Part shown: in pieces, positions 25,496 through 34,017 of the stretch
Layout: every line of letters begins with the position of its first letter
How positions within the stretch are numbered: the stretch's first letter is position 1
Source of the DNA: an uncultured Eubacterium sp.
Lineage (GTDB): Bacteria; Bacillota; Clostridia; Oscillospirales; Acutalibacteraceae
NCBI GenBank assembly: GCA_905233545.1
Contig: CAJOEV010000008.1
Span: 1-64,000 of the forward strand
Reading direction: 5' to 3'
Length of the DNA stretch: 64,000 nucleotides
Made by a program: the position numbers and the translations under genes
The notes under the pieces: generated by a model
Told to the model about the DNA's origin: nothing
Database searches by the model: none
Seen by the model: only the letters and a program-made list of their open reading frames with translations

Positions 25496-27265
25496 TTATT
25501 GTTTTGAAAACTTAACGATTTGATAACTATCCACTTCATCAACAATATCATATGAAACGTTTTCTCCCTCATCTGTATAATACTTCTGAAGGTGAGCTTT
25601 CATATGATCACTTGTCCAACAGTTATAATCAACATAATATACATTTTGATTAAAGAGGTTTCCATATAAGTCATTTGTACCAAAAATCTGCTTATCAAAT
25701 TCATTAAAATACGGAAGCCTGTAATAAATTGCCTGAAAAATATGCGAATTGCCGTTTCTGCCCTCGTTATTAATGAAATATATTGATTTATTATCAATAT
25801 TTCCTTCAAACAGGTTAGCTTCTTTACAAAGCTCAAATCTGTCATCAGGATGAGCTTTAACATATTCACTGATTCCCGATCTTAATTCGCGCAGTTGATC
25901 AAATCTGCCGTTATCCTGACATTTTGCTTTATACCAGAAGGCATATGAAAATCCAGCGGTAAGAATTATAGAGAATGTAAGCATTAACGCAGTTATTTTC
26001 TTAAGACTAACTTTCTTAACTATGTTTTTAAACAATAATTTTATCTTTTCATTAATTGCATTTGAATCAAGAGTATACATCAAGAATACAATTACTGGTA
26101 ACCAGAATATGTAAGCGTGTCGGAATAAAACACGTCCTAAGTTATGGAGATAAATATACAGAAATGCGGAAACTAATAAAAGTGATATTTCAGTAATCCA
26201 GTATTTCTTTTTGAATAGAATAAAAAACATCAAACAGGCAATAACAACAGCTAAATCCAAAACAGCCTTATCTGTTTTATTAAGAGCATCACTGGCTTCG
26301 TTTTTAACAGCATTGATAACAACCTGAACTATCGAGTCATTAGACAAAACAGTATTTTTTACTTCGCCAATCTTCTGAAGTCTTTCAAGTGGATACGCTT
26401 TATCATCGCAAAAACGCATTGTATCAAGAAAGAAAAGATCTTCACTGTCCACACCAAGAGCGTCATATTCTTCCTTGCATTCTTCATATGAAGGGGTGTA
26501 AAAGTCATATATTTCCGATCTTGCTTTTGTGTATGAGCTATAATAAGAAAGCTCCGAAGAATTCGAAATACTTGATAAATGAATATAGTAGCAAGAGCAG
26601 CAAACAGCCACAAGAAGTATTCCGCAAACAAGTCTTTTCGGCTCAAATAAATCTTTAAAAAAAGATTTTACATAATCCTTTTTATCTTTTTCAAGATGCT
26701 TAACAATCGTTATACTTAAAACATAAACAACAAAAACTAATGCAACAACCGCAAACACTTTGAATCTGTAAAAAGAACCGACAACAACAAGAACAGCGCC
26801 CCATATTACTCCCGATAACCATTTTTGTTTATATATAAAATGTAAAATACATAGTAATCCGGCAGTACAAAGCAATGCAGGATTTCTTGTAAACGAAATC
26901 ATAGAATAGTGGCTGGTTGCAGTAAATCCGTTTAACAGAACCGTTAGAATCAGAGCTTTGTAAAAATCAAACTTATCAAAAAATATATATGAAATCGTTA
27001 TCATTGAAGCAAGACTAACCGCAAGTGCAAAAACAGCATATGCATTTATCGGATATATAACCTTTTGTATGGCACCGATTATCACGATAAGAAATGAATT
27101 TGAAAAATAAGTGAATTTTTCCCCGTCAGCAATAAGTTCTGAATAAACTATTTCATCAAGAATCTCAAAATTAAGTTTGAAAACAAACTGACATACAATC
27201 AAAATGATAATATTTATTCCTGCCGCAAATAACAGTTTATTATCTTTACTAAAAAATTTTTTCAT
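25496..27265 (-). CDS. Large membrane protein, putative GT-C glycosyltransferase
   Basis: The 589-residue protein has about 12 helices. A first extracytoplasmic loop reads LDEIVYSELIADG, with an acidic pair where GT-C enzymes carry their catalytic Asp/Glu. A soluble C-terminal domain follows from about residue 455. Family assignment beyond a GT-C-like layout is not possible by eye. It lies 8 bases downstream of the SMR-type pair and upstream of the GT2/ATP-grasp module. The set GT2, SMR pair, GT-C parallels ArnC, ArnE/F, ArnT. An 88-base gap follows before the next gene. Confidence 0.55.
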   Translation of the reverse strand: MKKFFSKDNKLLFAAGINIIILIVCQFVFKLNFEILDEIVYSELIADGEKFTYFSNSFLIVIIGAIQKVIYPINAYAVFALAVSLASMITISYIFFDKFDFYKALILTVLLNGFTATSHYSMISFTRNPALLCTAGLLCILHFIYKQKWLSGVIWGAVLVVVGSFYRFKVFAVVALVFVVYVLSITIVKHLEKDKKDYVKSFFKDLFEPKRLVCGILLVAVCCSCYYIHLSSISNSSELSYYSSYTKARSEIYDFYTPSYEECKEEYDALGVDSEDLFFLDTMRFCDDKAYPLERLQKIGEVKNTVLSNDSIVQVVINAVKNEASDALNKTDKAVLDLAVVIACLMFFILFKKKYWITEISLLLVSAFLYIYLHNLGRVLFRHAYIFWLPVIVFLMYTLDSNAINEKIKLLFKNIVKKVSLKKITALMLTFSIILTAGFSYAFWYKAKCQDNGRFDQLRELRSGISEYVKAHPDDRFELCKEANLFEGNIDNKSIYFINNEGRNGNSHIFQAIYYRLPYFNEFDKQIFGTNDLYGNLFNQNVYYVDYNCWTSDHMKAHLQKYYTDEGENVSYDIVDEVDSYQIVKFSKQ

Positions 27266-27273
27266 ATTGACTC

Positions 27274-27618
27274 CTATAGTGAATAAATAATAACACCTGC
27301 AATAATTATTGATAAACCAATAAACTTTTTTAAACTGATATGCTCTTTAAGAATCAATTTACTTAAAACAGCAACAAAAATGTATTCCAGCGCTGCCAGA
27401 ATAGGACCAAACGAAAGAGGTATTCCCTTATATGCAAATATTGAACAAAAAGTTGCTCCGAAGAAAATTGCATATGAAATAATAACATAGGGATTAAGAT
27501 ATTCCTTTATTCTGCTTTCATATGTTTTTCCTGCACTTTTTTTTAGGAGAATCTGTGCAACAGCGGATATAAAAACTCCGCCGATATATATTATCGAAAA
27601 AAGAATTCTCTTATCCAT
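27274..27618 (-). CDS. SMR/EamA-type four-helix transporter subunit (ArnE/F-like)
   Basis: The protein has only 114 residues, with four membrane helices and the motif GPILAALEYIFVAVLSKLILKEHIS, close to the EamA/SMR C-terminal signature. It overlaps by 8 bases the gene for a second small four-helix protein, so the two likely form a heterodimer. Paired SMR proteins of this kind (ArnE/ArnF) flip undecaprenyl-phosphate aminosugars. The GT2 and GT-C genes on either side support that role. Multidrug export is the main alternative. Confidence 0.75.
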   Translation of the reverse strand: MDKRILFSIIYIGGVFISAVAQILLKKSAGKTYESRIKEYLNPYVIISYAIFFGATFCSIFAYKGIPLSFGPILAALEYIFVAVLSKLILKEHISLKKFIGLSIIIAGVIIYSL

Positions 27619-28000
27619 CCGCTCTCACCTCTTCATCCTTTGAGCTTGGAGCATCGGATTTAACAACAATTATTACTCCGATAATAACAATTACTGCACC
27701 GATTATCATATTGATTTTTATTGATTCTTTAAATATCAATGCACCCAAGAGCATTCCCCAAATTATACCGACCGCCTTATTACAAAAAGCAGTAGTCAAC
27801 GGAATATGCTTTAATATCTGCTGCCAGACTATTGCATAAATGCCCAGGATTCCGATTATGCCGATATAACACAGGCAAAATTTAACTGAAAGGAAGTCTT
27901 GCTTTGAAGCAAGTTTTGAAAAAACGCCACTGAAGGAATATACAAAAAGTAAGATATGAAGCACTGCAAAGTATTTAAACTTATCAATTTTATTATTCAA
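27611..28000 (-). CDS. SMR/EamA-type four-helix transporter subunit, partner of the 27274-27618 protein
   Basis: The 129-residue protein has four hydrophobic helices and the SMR-like segment FCNKAVGIIWGMLLGALIFKES. A short charged tail (SSKDEEVRADG) follows the last helix. It begins at TTG 28000 after AAAGGAGA and overlaps the next SMR gene. The pair is probably an obligate heterodimeric flippase for a lipid-linked sugar; this is inferred from pairing and gene context. Confidence 0.75.
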   Translation of the reverse strand: MNNKIDKFKYFAVLHILLFVYSFSGVFSKLASKQDFLSVKFCLCYIGIIGILGIYAIVWQQILKHIPLTTAFCNKAVGIIWGMLLGALIFKESIKINMIIGAVIVIIGVIIVVKSDAPSSKDEEVRADG

Positions 28001-28043
28001 AAGTTTTCTCCTTTATAACAAAATTAATTTGAGATTCAGATTT

Positions 28044-28979
28044 TTATTTTTCAATATTAACCGTGTCTCTGATTACATATTGCGGCGAATTATTGATGCT
28101 TATGTATATCCTTCCAATATACTCTCCAAGCATTCCCAGCATAAGCATTATTATACCGCCAATAAAAAGCAACGCTGCCATTGTTGAGCTATATCCCATA
28201 GGGATTAAAGGATTAATAAGTTTTTTAATAACAACGATTAATCCCACAAGAAATCCAAAGGTTGCAAAAACCATTCCGAGGAAAGTTGATATTCGAAGCG
28301 GTTTAACAGAGAAAGCAGTAAAACCGTTAATCCACAGACTAAGCGATTTTTTGAAATTATATCCTGATGTTCCGCTTAATCTGCTACGTTCTTCCATTTC
28401 AATAAATGCAATATTTCTTGTAATGCTGAGTGAGAGACCTTCAAGATAGGGATAAGGGTTCTTGTATTCGATAATCTTATCGCAAACAAACTTTTTTCTG
28501 GCAACAAAATTGCTGAAAACAAAATCTTTGGGCTTTTCCAACATAATCCTTGTCATTAAGGAATTGATTTTGCTTCCGAAGTTTTTGCCAAAAGACTGCT
28601 TCTTTTTCGGGTATTTTGCAACTGACATATCATATCCGTTTTCAAGAGGCTCAATTAAATCCCATAACTTGTCCACCGGGCATTGACCATCGTCATCAAC
28701 ACAAACAACATAATCCCCTTTGACATAGGCAAATGCAGCCATTAACGCGGCATGCTTGCCGCCGTTCTTTGCAAGATCAATAACTTTGATTTTAGTGTTT
28801 TCGTTCGCCCTGTTAACAAGCACATCATAAACATTATCGGGTGAGCTATCGTTTACCGCAATTATTTCATAGTCATATTCGGGCTTTTCGGAAACTTTAC
28901 CGATAATCTCGTCGATAACAGCACTAACCGTGTTTTCACTCCTGTAGCAAGGAATAACAAAACTGATTTTCATTTTCAT
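28044..28979 (-). CDS. GtrB-type family 2 glycosyltransferase (second copy)
   Basis: These 311 residues hold a GT2 domain (SFVIPCYRSENTVSAVIDEI and VCVDDDGQCP) followed by two C-terminal helices and the GEYIGRIYI ending. It is a paralogue of the protein at 23134-24108. The start was set at ATG 28979, which shares a base with the TGA of the upstream ATP-grasp gene; another ATG lies six bases further in. The tight coupling suggests the ATP-grasp product is the substrate, or part of it, for undecaprenyl-phosphate loading. Confidence 0.87.
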   Translation of the reverse strand: MKMKISFVIPCYRSENTVSAVIDEIIGKVSEKPEYDYEIIAVNDSSPDNVYDVLVNRANENTKIKVIDLAKNGGKHAALMAAFAYVKGDYVVCVDDDGQCPVDKLWDLIEPLENGYDMSVAKYPKKKQSFGKNFGSKINSLMTRIMLEKPKDFVFSNFVARKKFVCDKIIEYKNPYPYLEGLSLSITRNIAFIEMEERSRLSGTSGYNFKKSLSLWINGFTAFSVKPLRISTFLGMVFATFGFLVGLIVVIKKLINPLIPMGYSSTMAALLFIGGIIMLMLGMLGEYIGRIYISINNSPQYVIRDTVNIEK

Positions 28980-30202
28980 CACCAATTTAAAATCATATTC
29001 TCGTTGTTTTCATCAAGAATAATTAAATTCTCTTTTATTCTTTTAATTGATTCATTGAGTTTTTCTTTATTTTCGTTGCACAGATAAATTCTTGCAAAAA
29101 CCTGATTTAAGGTTCCGATTTCAGAAAGCTCATCACCTTCTTTTTTAAGCTGAAGGATATCAACAAAAGATTCGTCATTTTTAATTATATCAAGACCTAT
29201 AATTTTCGAAATCTTTCCTTTTTTAAGTAATGTTACAAGTACAGCTGCAGGCTTGCTAAATCTCGGATTATCATATTTTTTTAAATCCCACGGTCCGAAA
29301 TTGCCCGTAAGTGCATAATTAATATGCATCTTAACCTGGTCAATTTCATTCTGATTTCTTATCTGAAGATAACCGCAGCCGCCTGATAATCTGAGCCCCA
29401 TTTCAAAAAATACAATATCATCTTTAAAAGCAAAGCCCTGCATAAAGAAAGAGGCGTTTTTAATTCCTGTCTCATTAATCATTTTCTGAACCTTACTATG
29501 TGTTTTCTGCATATACAGTTCAAGATATTTCGAAGGAAAAAAGTATCCGATTGGCTGAGGTGCACTTCCGTACTGTTCGTTATTCAGAAGCCTGTCCGCC
29601 ATCGCTGAAAGACTTACATAACCGTTCTGAACAGTGAAGTACAAATACACATCATCAGCAACAATAAATTCTTCGGCAACAATTTCTTTGCATGTTGAAA
29701 AGGAATATGCCTTGTCCACAGCCGGTTTTATTTCTTCTTTATTATGACAAACCGAAATACCTTTACTGCTATATGAATCAGCAGGCTTGATAATAATAGG
29801 GAATTCAATATTATCATAATTGCTTTCGTTGATATCAACATCCTTAGCGACAGAAATACCGTGCCTGCGGCATAAATCTTTGAAATTCTTTTTATTCATT
29901 GTTAAAGAAATCTGCCTGTCATCACAATAATAAGGTAAGCCCATTTTTTTGCAAACGTGATAATATGGAGAAAGATTAATATCAACATATCCCGGAAGAA
30001 TCCCGTTAATATTCTCTTTTTTGCAAAGTTCAACAAGTGCATCCTCGTCAAGAGTGCTTACATCATAGCTTTTGTCTGCATAACGCTTTGCGGGAGAATT
30101 GTTAACATAGTCGGTTACTACCGAGTAAACTCCCATTTCTTTTGCAGCATCAATAATATGCTTTGAATGCATTGTTGCGCCGAGAATTAGTATTTTTTTC
30201 AT
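28979..30202 (-). CDS. ATP-grasp carboxylate-amine ligase (copy 2)
   Basis: The 407-residue protein has a pre-ATP-grasp domain (KKILILGATMHSK), the nucleotide-binding strand FPIIIKPADSYSSKG, and the metal-binding EMGLRLSGG shared with copy 1 at 24115. The C-terminal 90 residues contain the GKISKIIGLD motif of the family. It would ligate a carboxylate to an amine with ATP. It is followed by a GtrB-type GT2 gene that begins inside its stop codon. It is clearly a paralogue of copy 1; the substrates are unknown. Confidence 0.85.
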   Translation of the reverse strand: MKKILILGATMHSKHIIDAAKEMGVYSVVTDYVNNSPAKRYADKSYDVSTLDEDALVELCKKENINGILPGYVDINLSPYYHVCKKMGLPYYCDDRQISLTMNKKNFKDLCRRHGISVAKDVDINESNYDNIEFPIIIKPADSYSSKGISVCHNKEEIKPAVDKAYSFSTCKEIVAEEFIVADDVYLYFTVQNGYVSLSAMADRLLNNEQYGSAPQPIGYFFPSKYLELYMQKTHSKVQKMINETGIKNASFFMQGFAFKDDIVFFEMGLRLSGGCGYLQIRNQNEIDQVKMHINYALTGNFGPWDLKKYDNPRFSKPAAVLVTLLKKGKISKIIGLDIIKNDESFVDILQLKKEGDELSEIGTLNQVFARIYLCNENKEKLNESIKRIKENLIILDENNENMILNW

Positions 30203-30258
30203 ATTATCTCCTAATGTTTATAGTTTTGATCCGTATGTGCTGGATGTTAATTATCTAC

Positions 30259-31452
30259 TTAAATCATAACAAATTCAATGTTTTCAATAACGCCGTCTAA
30301 AATAGCTTTGCACTCTTCAAGTGTTTTTCCTTTTACAACAACCTCTCCGATACAATCTTTAGAGTTTTTGAACTTGTTCACTTTATTGCCGGGTGAAACG
30401 AAGAAAGATATTTCATAAATATGCTCATCTCCCTTGTTTTTATCAATTATCTCTTTAATTACACCGCTTTCTTCGGAATAAAGCATTTTTGCATAACAAG
30501 GAGTCGGTGACTTAATGTTATTATAATAATACTCCGATGGATCAAGTCCTAAAGCAGTATCAATAATAAGCTTATAAACATCAATTCCTAAATATATTGA
30601 TGAAAGCTGAGGCAAACAATTTGCTCCGACTCTGCCTGTTAACTCAATAAGATAAACCTTATTATCTTTGAGTATCATATCAATATTAACAGCACAATTA
30701 TTAAGTCCTAAAGCTTTGATGGCTTTTACAGATTCCTCTTTTGCGGAGTTCCACAATTCTTCATCAAGTTCAAGCGGAGCATAATGACCGACAGGGATAT
30801 TTGTTTTGCTTAGATAAGTAATATCGCCGCATGGAAGAACATATAAAACCTTTCCATTAACAACAAAAGCCTGAGCGCCGAATTCATAACCTTCAATAAA
30901 TTCTTCAATTATGCAGAAATCCTTTCCGGTTTCGCACATTGTATCATTAAAAGCATCTATTAATTCATCTTTGCTGTGAACAATGTTTATTCCCCTGCTT
31001 CCCTGCAAATCAACCGCCTTAACAATTAGCGGATATTGGAGTTCGTCTGTTTTTTTCAAAACATCATCTGTTTTTAAAACCTTGATGTATTTTGCGGTAT
31101 TAACATTTTTTTGCATAAAAGCAGATTTCATAAGAAGCTTGTCTCCGGAAAGTTCGGCTGCTTCCTTTGAGAGTCCGGGTAATCCAAGCGTTGAACAGGT
31201 ATATCCGAGAGCTGCAATTCCCGTGTCAAGGCAAGCGGTTGTTATTGCATTAATTCTGAGTTCTTTTGCTTTTTCGCAAACAGCTTGAGGATTTGAAATA
31301 TCAACATAGCATATTTCATCAGCAAATTTAAATCCCGGATAATTACCCTCAATGCTTGCCACAACCGCAGTATGTCCGTATTTCTTTATTGATTTTATCA
31401 AATCGACCTGACCTCTGCCTGCACCGAGAACCAATATTCTTTTACTATCCAT
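30259..31452 (-). CDS. ATP-grasp ligase (copy 3), first gene of the 31.45-4.65 kb operon
   Basis: The 397-residue protein shows KRILVLGAGRGQVDLI at the start, YPLIVKAVDLQGSRG for ATP binding, and IELTGRVGANCLPQL as the metal strand; the latter groups it with L-amino acid ligase-like ATP-grasp proteins. The C-terminal domain carries the expected regulatory-type strands. It begins at ATG 31452 behind GAGGTGAG and is the first gene after a strong extended -10 promoter. An amide-bond role in decorating the surface glycan is inferred. Confidence 0.83.
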   Translation of the reverse strand: MDSKRILVLGAGRGQVDLIKSIKKYGHTAVVASIEGNYPGFKFADEICYVDISNPQAVCEKAKELRINAITTACLDTGIAALGYTCSTLGLPGLSKEAAELSGDKLLMKSAFMQKNVNTAKYIKVLKTDDVLKKTDELQYPLIVKAVDLQGSRGINIVHSKDELIDAFNDTMCETGKDFCIIEEFIEGYEFGAQAFVVNGKVLYVLPCGDITYLSKTNIPVGHYAPLELDEELWNSAKEESVKAIKALGLNNCAVNIDMILKDNKVYLIELTGRVGANCLPQLSSIYLGIDVYKLIIDTALGLDPSEYYYNNIKSPTPCYAKMLYSEESGVIKEIIDKNKGDEHIYEISFFVSPGNKVNKFKNSKDCIGEVVVKGKTLEECKAILDGVIENIEFVMI

Positions 31453-31503
31453 TAACTCACCTCAATTTTTTTGTTTTTCCTGACTGTATATAATCCCACA
31501 TAT

Positions 31504-31531
31504 ATTTTAGCATATAAAATTATAATGTCAA
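31504..31531 (-). promoter_or_regulatory. Strong extended -10 promoter of the 31.45-4.65 kb operon
   Basis: The minus strand reads TTGACA (31526-31531), 16 bases, then TAAAAT (31504-31509), with TG one base upstream of the -10 (TGcTAAAAT). The start point would fall near 31497. No later strong promoter was seen in the following 26 kb, although short gaps such as 25408-25495 could hold weak ones. Confidence 0.72.
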
Positions 31532-31565
31532 TATTATAATATATTTTATTATTATATAAAGTTTA

Positions 31566-31594
31566 TTGATTATTTTATAATATTATGTTACAAT
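31566..31594 (+). promoter_or_regulatory. Sigma-A-type promoter of the plus-strand membrane protein
   Basis: TTGATT (31566-31571), 17 bases, then TACAAT (31589-31594). It points away from the ATP-grasp operon promoter, so the 179-base gap 31453-31631 is a divergent control region. Confidence 0.6.
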
Positions 31595-31631
31595 ATTAAA
31601 CTAGATATTTTAAAAAAAGGGGTGAAGATAC

Positions 31632-32837
31632 TTGCAGAAATTCAAAAATTTTTTAAACAAAACGTGGAATGAGCCGACAAAGAATCAAAAAATATTAATA
31701 TATTTGTTTTATTGTGTGATTACCTTTGCAGTAATGTCTGTTTTTTATTACAGACAAGCACTCTACGGTTGGGACCTTCCGGTTCACATCGCAAAAATAC
31801 TCGATACAAGTGAAAACGAAGCCTACAGTCTGGTTTCTTACTTATTGCTGCTCTCTTATAAGATTACAAATTCCGTAGTCGGATGTGCTATATTTCTCGC
31901 CATTTGCCAGGTCTTATCCTATTTTTCAGCAGCATATTTCTTTTTACATCTGTTAAAGTATTCCGACAATAAGCTGAACTTATCTTTCTTTCAGTGTTTT
32001 GTAATATCAGCCCCGTTATTATATCTGGGCAGTTTATACATACCTCTGATTGCTCCAACTTTTTACAAGCAATCATTTATTACTCAGCCGTATCACAACG
32101 GAACATATCTGTTAATGCGCTTAACCGGTTTTCTTGTTCTGGGATTATATTTAAAAATCAGAACAGACTATCTCGAAAACGGAATATCCTTAAAACACTG
32201 GCTTCTTTTCTTTGTTTTACTTACCTTAACAAATGCATTTAAACCAAATTTTATTATGTTTTTTGCTCCAGCTATGCTTTTTGAATTAATATACGATTTC
32301 ATCAAAACGCGCGGCAAAAAAACTATGGTTATAGTTAAATTCGGGTTTGCCGTTCTTTTATCCCTTCCCGTTTTGTTGCTTCAGTTTAATGTATTATTTA
32401 ACAACGAACATACCGCTGAGGAAGCATCGGGAATAATAATTGGTTTTAAACGTTTTTTTGAATCAGCAACGTTACAATCCGTTGCAGCGCACATTTTCGG
32501 CTCGCTTCTTTTCATCATAATAGTCAGCATAATATGCATAATGAAAAAATGCATATCGCGGAATCTTATTTTTGGCTGGCTTATGTTTTTGGTTGCCTAT
32601 GCAGAAAGAAGCTTTATTTATGAAACCGGACCGAGAGCAAACGACGGGAATTTCATTTGGGGCATATATTTTGCAGCTCTTTTACTGGCAATCATATGCT
32701 TAGAGCGCTTTATATTCCTGAAAGACCAAATCAAAAAAACAACATTTATCTTTTTGATAATTTTGATAATTATTATGATTGTGTGCGGGATTATGTATTT
32801 CGGGGCAGTATTACTATTAAACTCCCCATTGTTCTGA
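31632..32837 (+). CDS. Membrane protein of unknown function, GT-C-like layout
   Basis: A 401-residue protein with about 9-10 helices and a first outer loop reading GWDLPVHIAK after helix 1, where GT-C enzymes place an acidic catalytic residue. No family is recognised with confidence. It is the only plus-strand gene between two long minus-strand polysaccharide operons. Translation seems to start at TTG 31632, because AAAGGGGTG lies at the right distance and no ATG fits. Its transcript ends at a perfect 18-bp terminator. A glycosyltransferase or sugar-modifying role is inferred from its surroundings. Confidence 0.65.
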   Translation: MQKFKNFLNKTWNEPTKNQKILIYLFYCVITFAVMSVFYYRQALYGWDLPVHIAKILDTSENEAYSLVSYLLLLSYKITNSVVGCAIFLAICQVLSYFSAAYFFLHLLKYSDNKLNLSFFQCFVISAPLLYLGSLYIPLIAPTFYKQSFITQPYHNGTYLLMRLTGFLVLGLYLKIRTDYLENGISLKHWLLFFVLLTLTNAFKPNFIMFFAPAMLFELIYDFIKTRGKKTMVIVKFGFAVLLSLPVLLLQFNVLFNNEHTAEEASGIIIGFKRFFESATLQSVAAHIFGSLLFIIIVSIICIMKKCISRNLIFGWLMFLVAYAERSFIYETGPRANDGNFIWGIYFAALLLAIICLERFIFLKDQIKKTTFIFLIILIIIMIVCGIMYFGAVLLLNSPLF

Positions 32838-32856
32838 TTACTTTTATCCTGAATTT

Positions 32857-32897
32857 ACAAAACGGCTTTCATCTGTAAAAGATGAAAGCCGTTTTGT
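32857..32897. terminator. Strong bidirectional terminator between convergent operons
   Basis: An 18-bp perfect stem (32857-32874 and 32880-32897) closes a five-base loop GTAAA. ACAAAA at one end and TTTTGT at the other let it work in both directions. It ends the plus-strand membrane protein transcript and the 48.9-32.9 kb minus-strand operon. Confidence 0.9.
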
Positions 32898-32898
32898 A

Positions 32899-34005
32899 TT
32901 ACTTATCACAAACGATATAATACCCTGCTCTTGTTGAACTGTCTGTAACTTGCTCGTTAAATTCCATATCGCTTATGCGATAAATCTTTTCTTCGTTTTC
33001 TTTAACAAATTTCTGCATTTTTTCAAAATCTGTTTTATCAAAAACAAATCGTATTTCCGCAGAGTCCTTGTTATCAACAATCTCATCAATCGGGTTTCCG
33101 AGGGCAACATCAATAACCATTTTCATAAAATCGTTGCCCGTTGAAAGATAAACCAAATCCGAACCAATGCAGTCGCCGCCCATACGTGCACCGATTTCGA
33201 TTATTTTAATATTGCCGTCTTTATCAACCTTGAATTCGCTGTGACCCGCACTGTTTTCAATATGCAAAGCATCAAGCGCTCTGAAAACAACATTTTTTGC
33301 CTTTTGATTAAGTTCATCACTGAGTCCGCTCGGCTGCTTATGACCTGTTTCTATGAAATTCGGAGCGCCCGTTGTATACTTCTTCGTTGTTGCAAGATAG
33401 TGATGAACACCGTTTTGCGTAATCGTTTCCATACTGTATTCATCGCCGTCGAGATATTCCTCAATGATTGCCGATTTCTCAAATGATACAGCAATTGCGC
33501 TTTTAACAGCCTCTTCAATACCCTTTTTGCTTTTAAGCTTGGTTATACTGCGACTGCCTGAACGGTCGGTTGGCTTAACAATAATAGGAAATGCAAAATC
33601 ATCAACGCAACTTGAATCGAAGTTATCCTTCTCCCTTACTTTAACGAATTTAGGACAGGATACGCCAGCCTTACTGAAAGCCTGCCTCATTTCATATTTA
33701 TTTGTCTGAATGCCCGTAAAGCAGGTTTTATTGCAGGGCAAGCCCAATTCTTCAGCAACGTAGTTTACGGTTATTGTTGCTAAATCCGAAGCAATTGAGC
33801 ATATTCCATCCGGCTTAATAACCTTGCATGCTTCAAGAATTTCTTCTTTTTCAATTATGCTTATAGGATAAAAGAAATCTGCGTTTTCTTTTCCAACAGC
33901 GCCCTCTTCCCATGCAAATACATGGGTTTCATATCCAAGGGATTTTGCTTTTAGGATTAACTGATTTTGAAAATCGTTTGCCCCGATAATAACAAGTTTT
34001 TTCAT
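32899..34005 (-). CDS. ATP-grasp ligase (copy 4), last gene of the 48.9-32.9 kb operon
   Basis: These 368 residues include KKLVIIGANDFQNQLILKA, the nucleotide-binding strand FPIIVKPTDRSGSRS and a metal-binding EIGARMGGDC segment. It is shorter than the other three ATP-grasp copies because its C-terminal domain is reduced. It follows the WecE-like aminotransferase gene by 12 bases. This order suits a ligase that amidates an amino sugar made by the aminotransferase. That function is an inference from context. Confidence 0.83.
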   Translation of the reverse strand: MKKLVIIGANDFQNQLILKAKSLGYETHVFAWEEGAVGKENADFFYPISIIEKEEILEACKVIKPDGICSIASDLATITVNYVAEELGLPCNKTCFTGIQTNKYEMRQAFSKAGVSCPKFVKVREKDNFDSSCVDDFAFPIIVKPTDRSGSRSITKLKSKKGIEEAVKSAIAVSFEKSAIIEEYLDGDEYSMETITQNGVHHYLATTKKYTTGAPNFIETGHKQPSGLSDELNQKAKNVVFRALDALHIENSAGHSEFKVDKDGNIKIIEIGARMGGDCIGSDLVYLSTGNDFMKMVIDVALGNPIDEIVDNKDSAEIRFVFDKTDFEKMQKFVKENEEKIYRISDMEFNEQVTDSSTRAGYYIVCDK

Positions 34006-34017
34006 ACAACACCTAAA

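Noticed and set aside
6415..30202. Serotype-converting prophage carrying gtrA/gtrB
   Set aside because: There is no integrase, attachment repeat or phage structural gene; the gtr-like genes are within a chromosomal glycan operon.
17373..31452. A complete tellurium-resistance (Ter) system
   Set aside because: Only the C-C bond lyase and generic ATP-grasp ligases fit; no TerB, TerC, TerD or other Ter partners were found.
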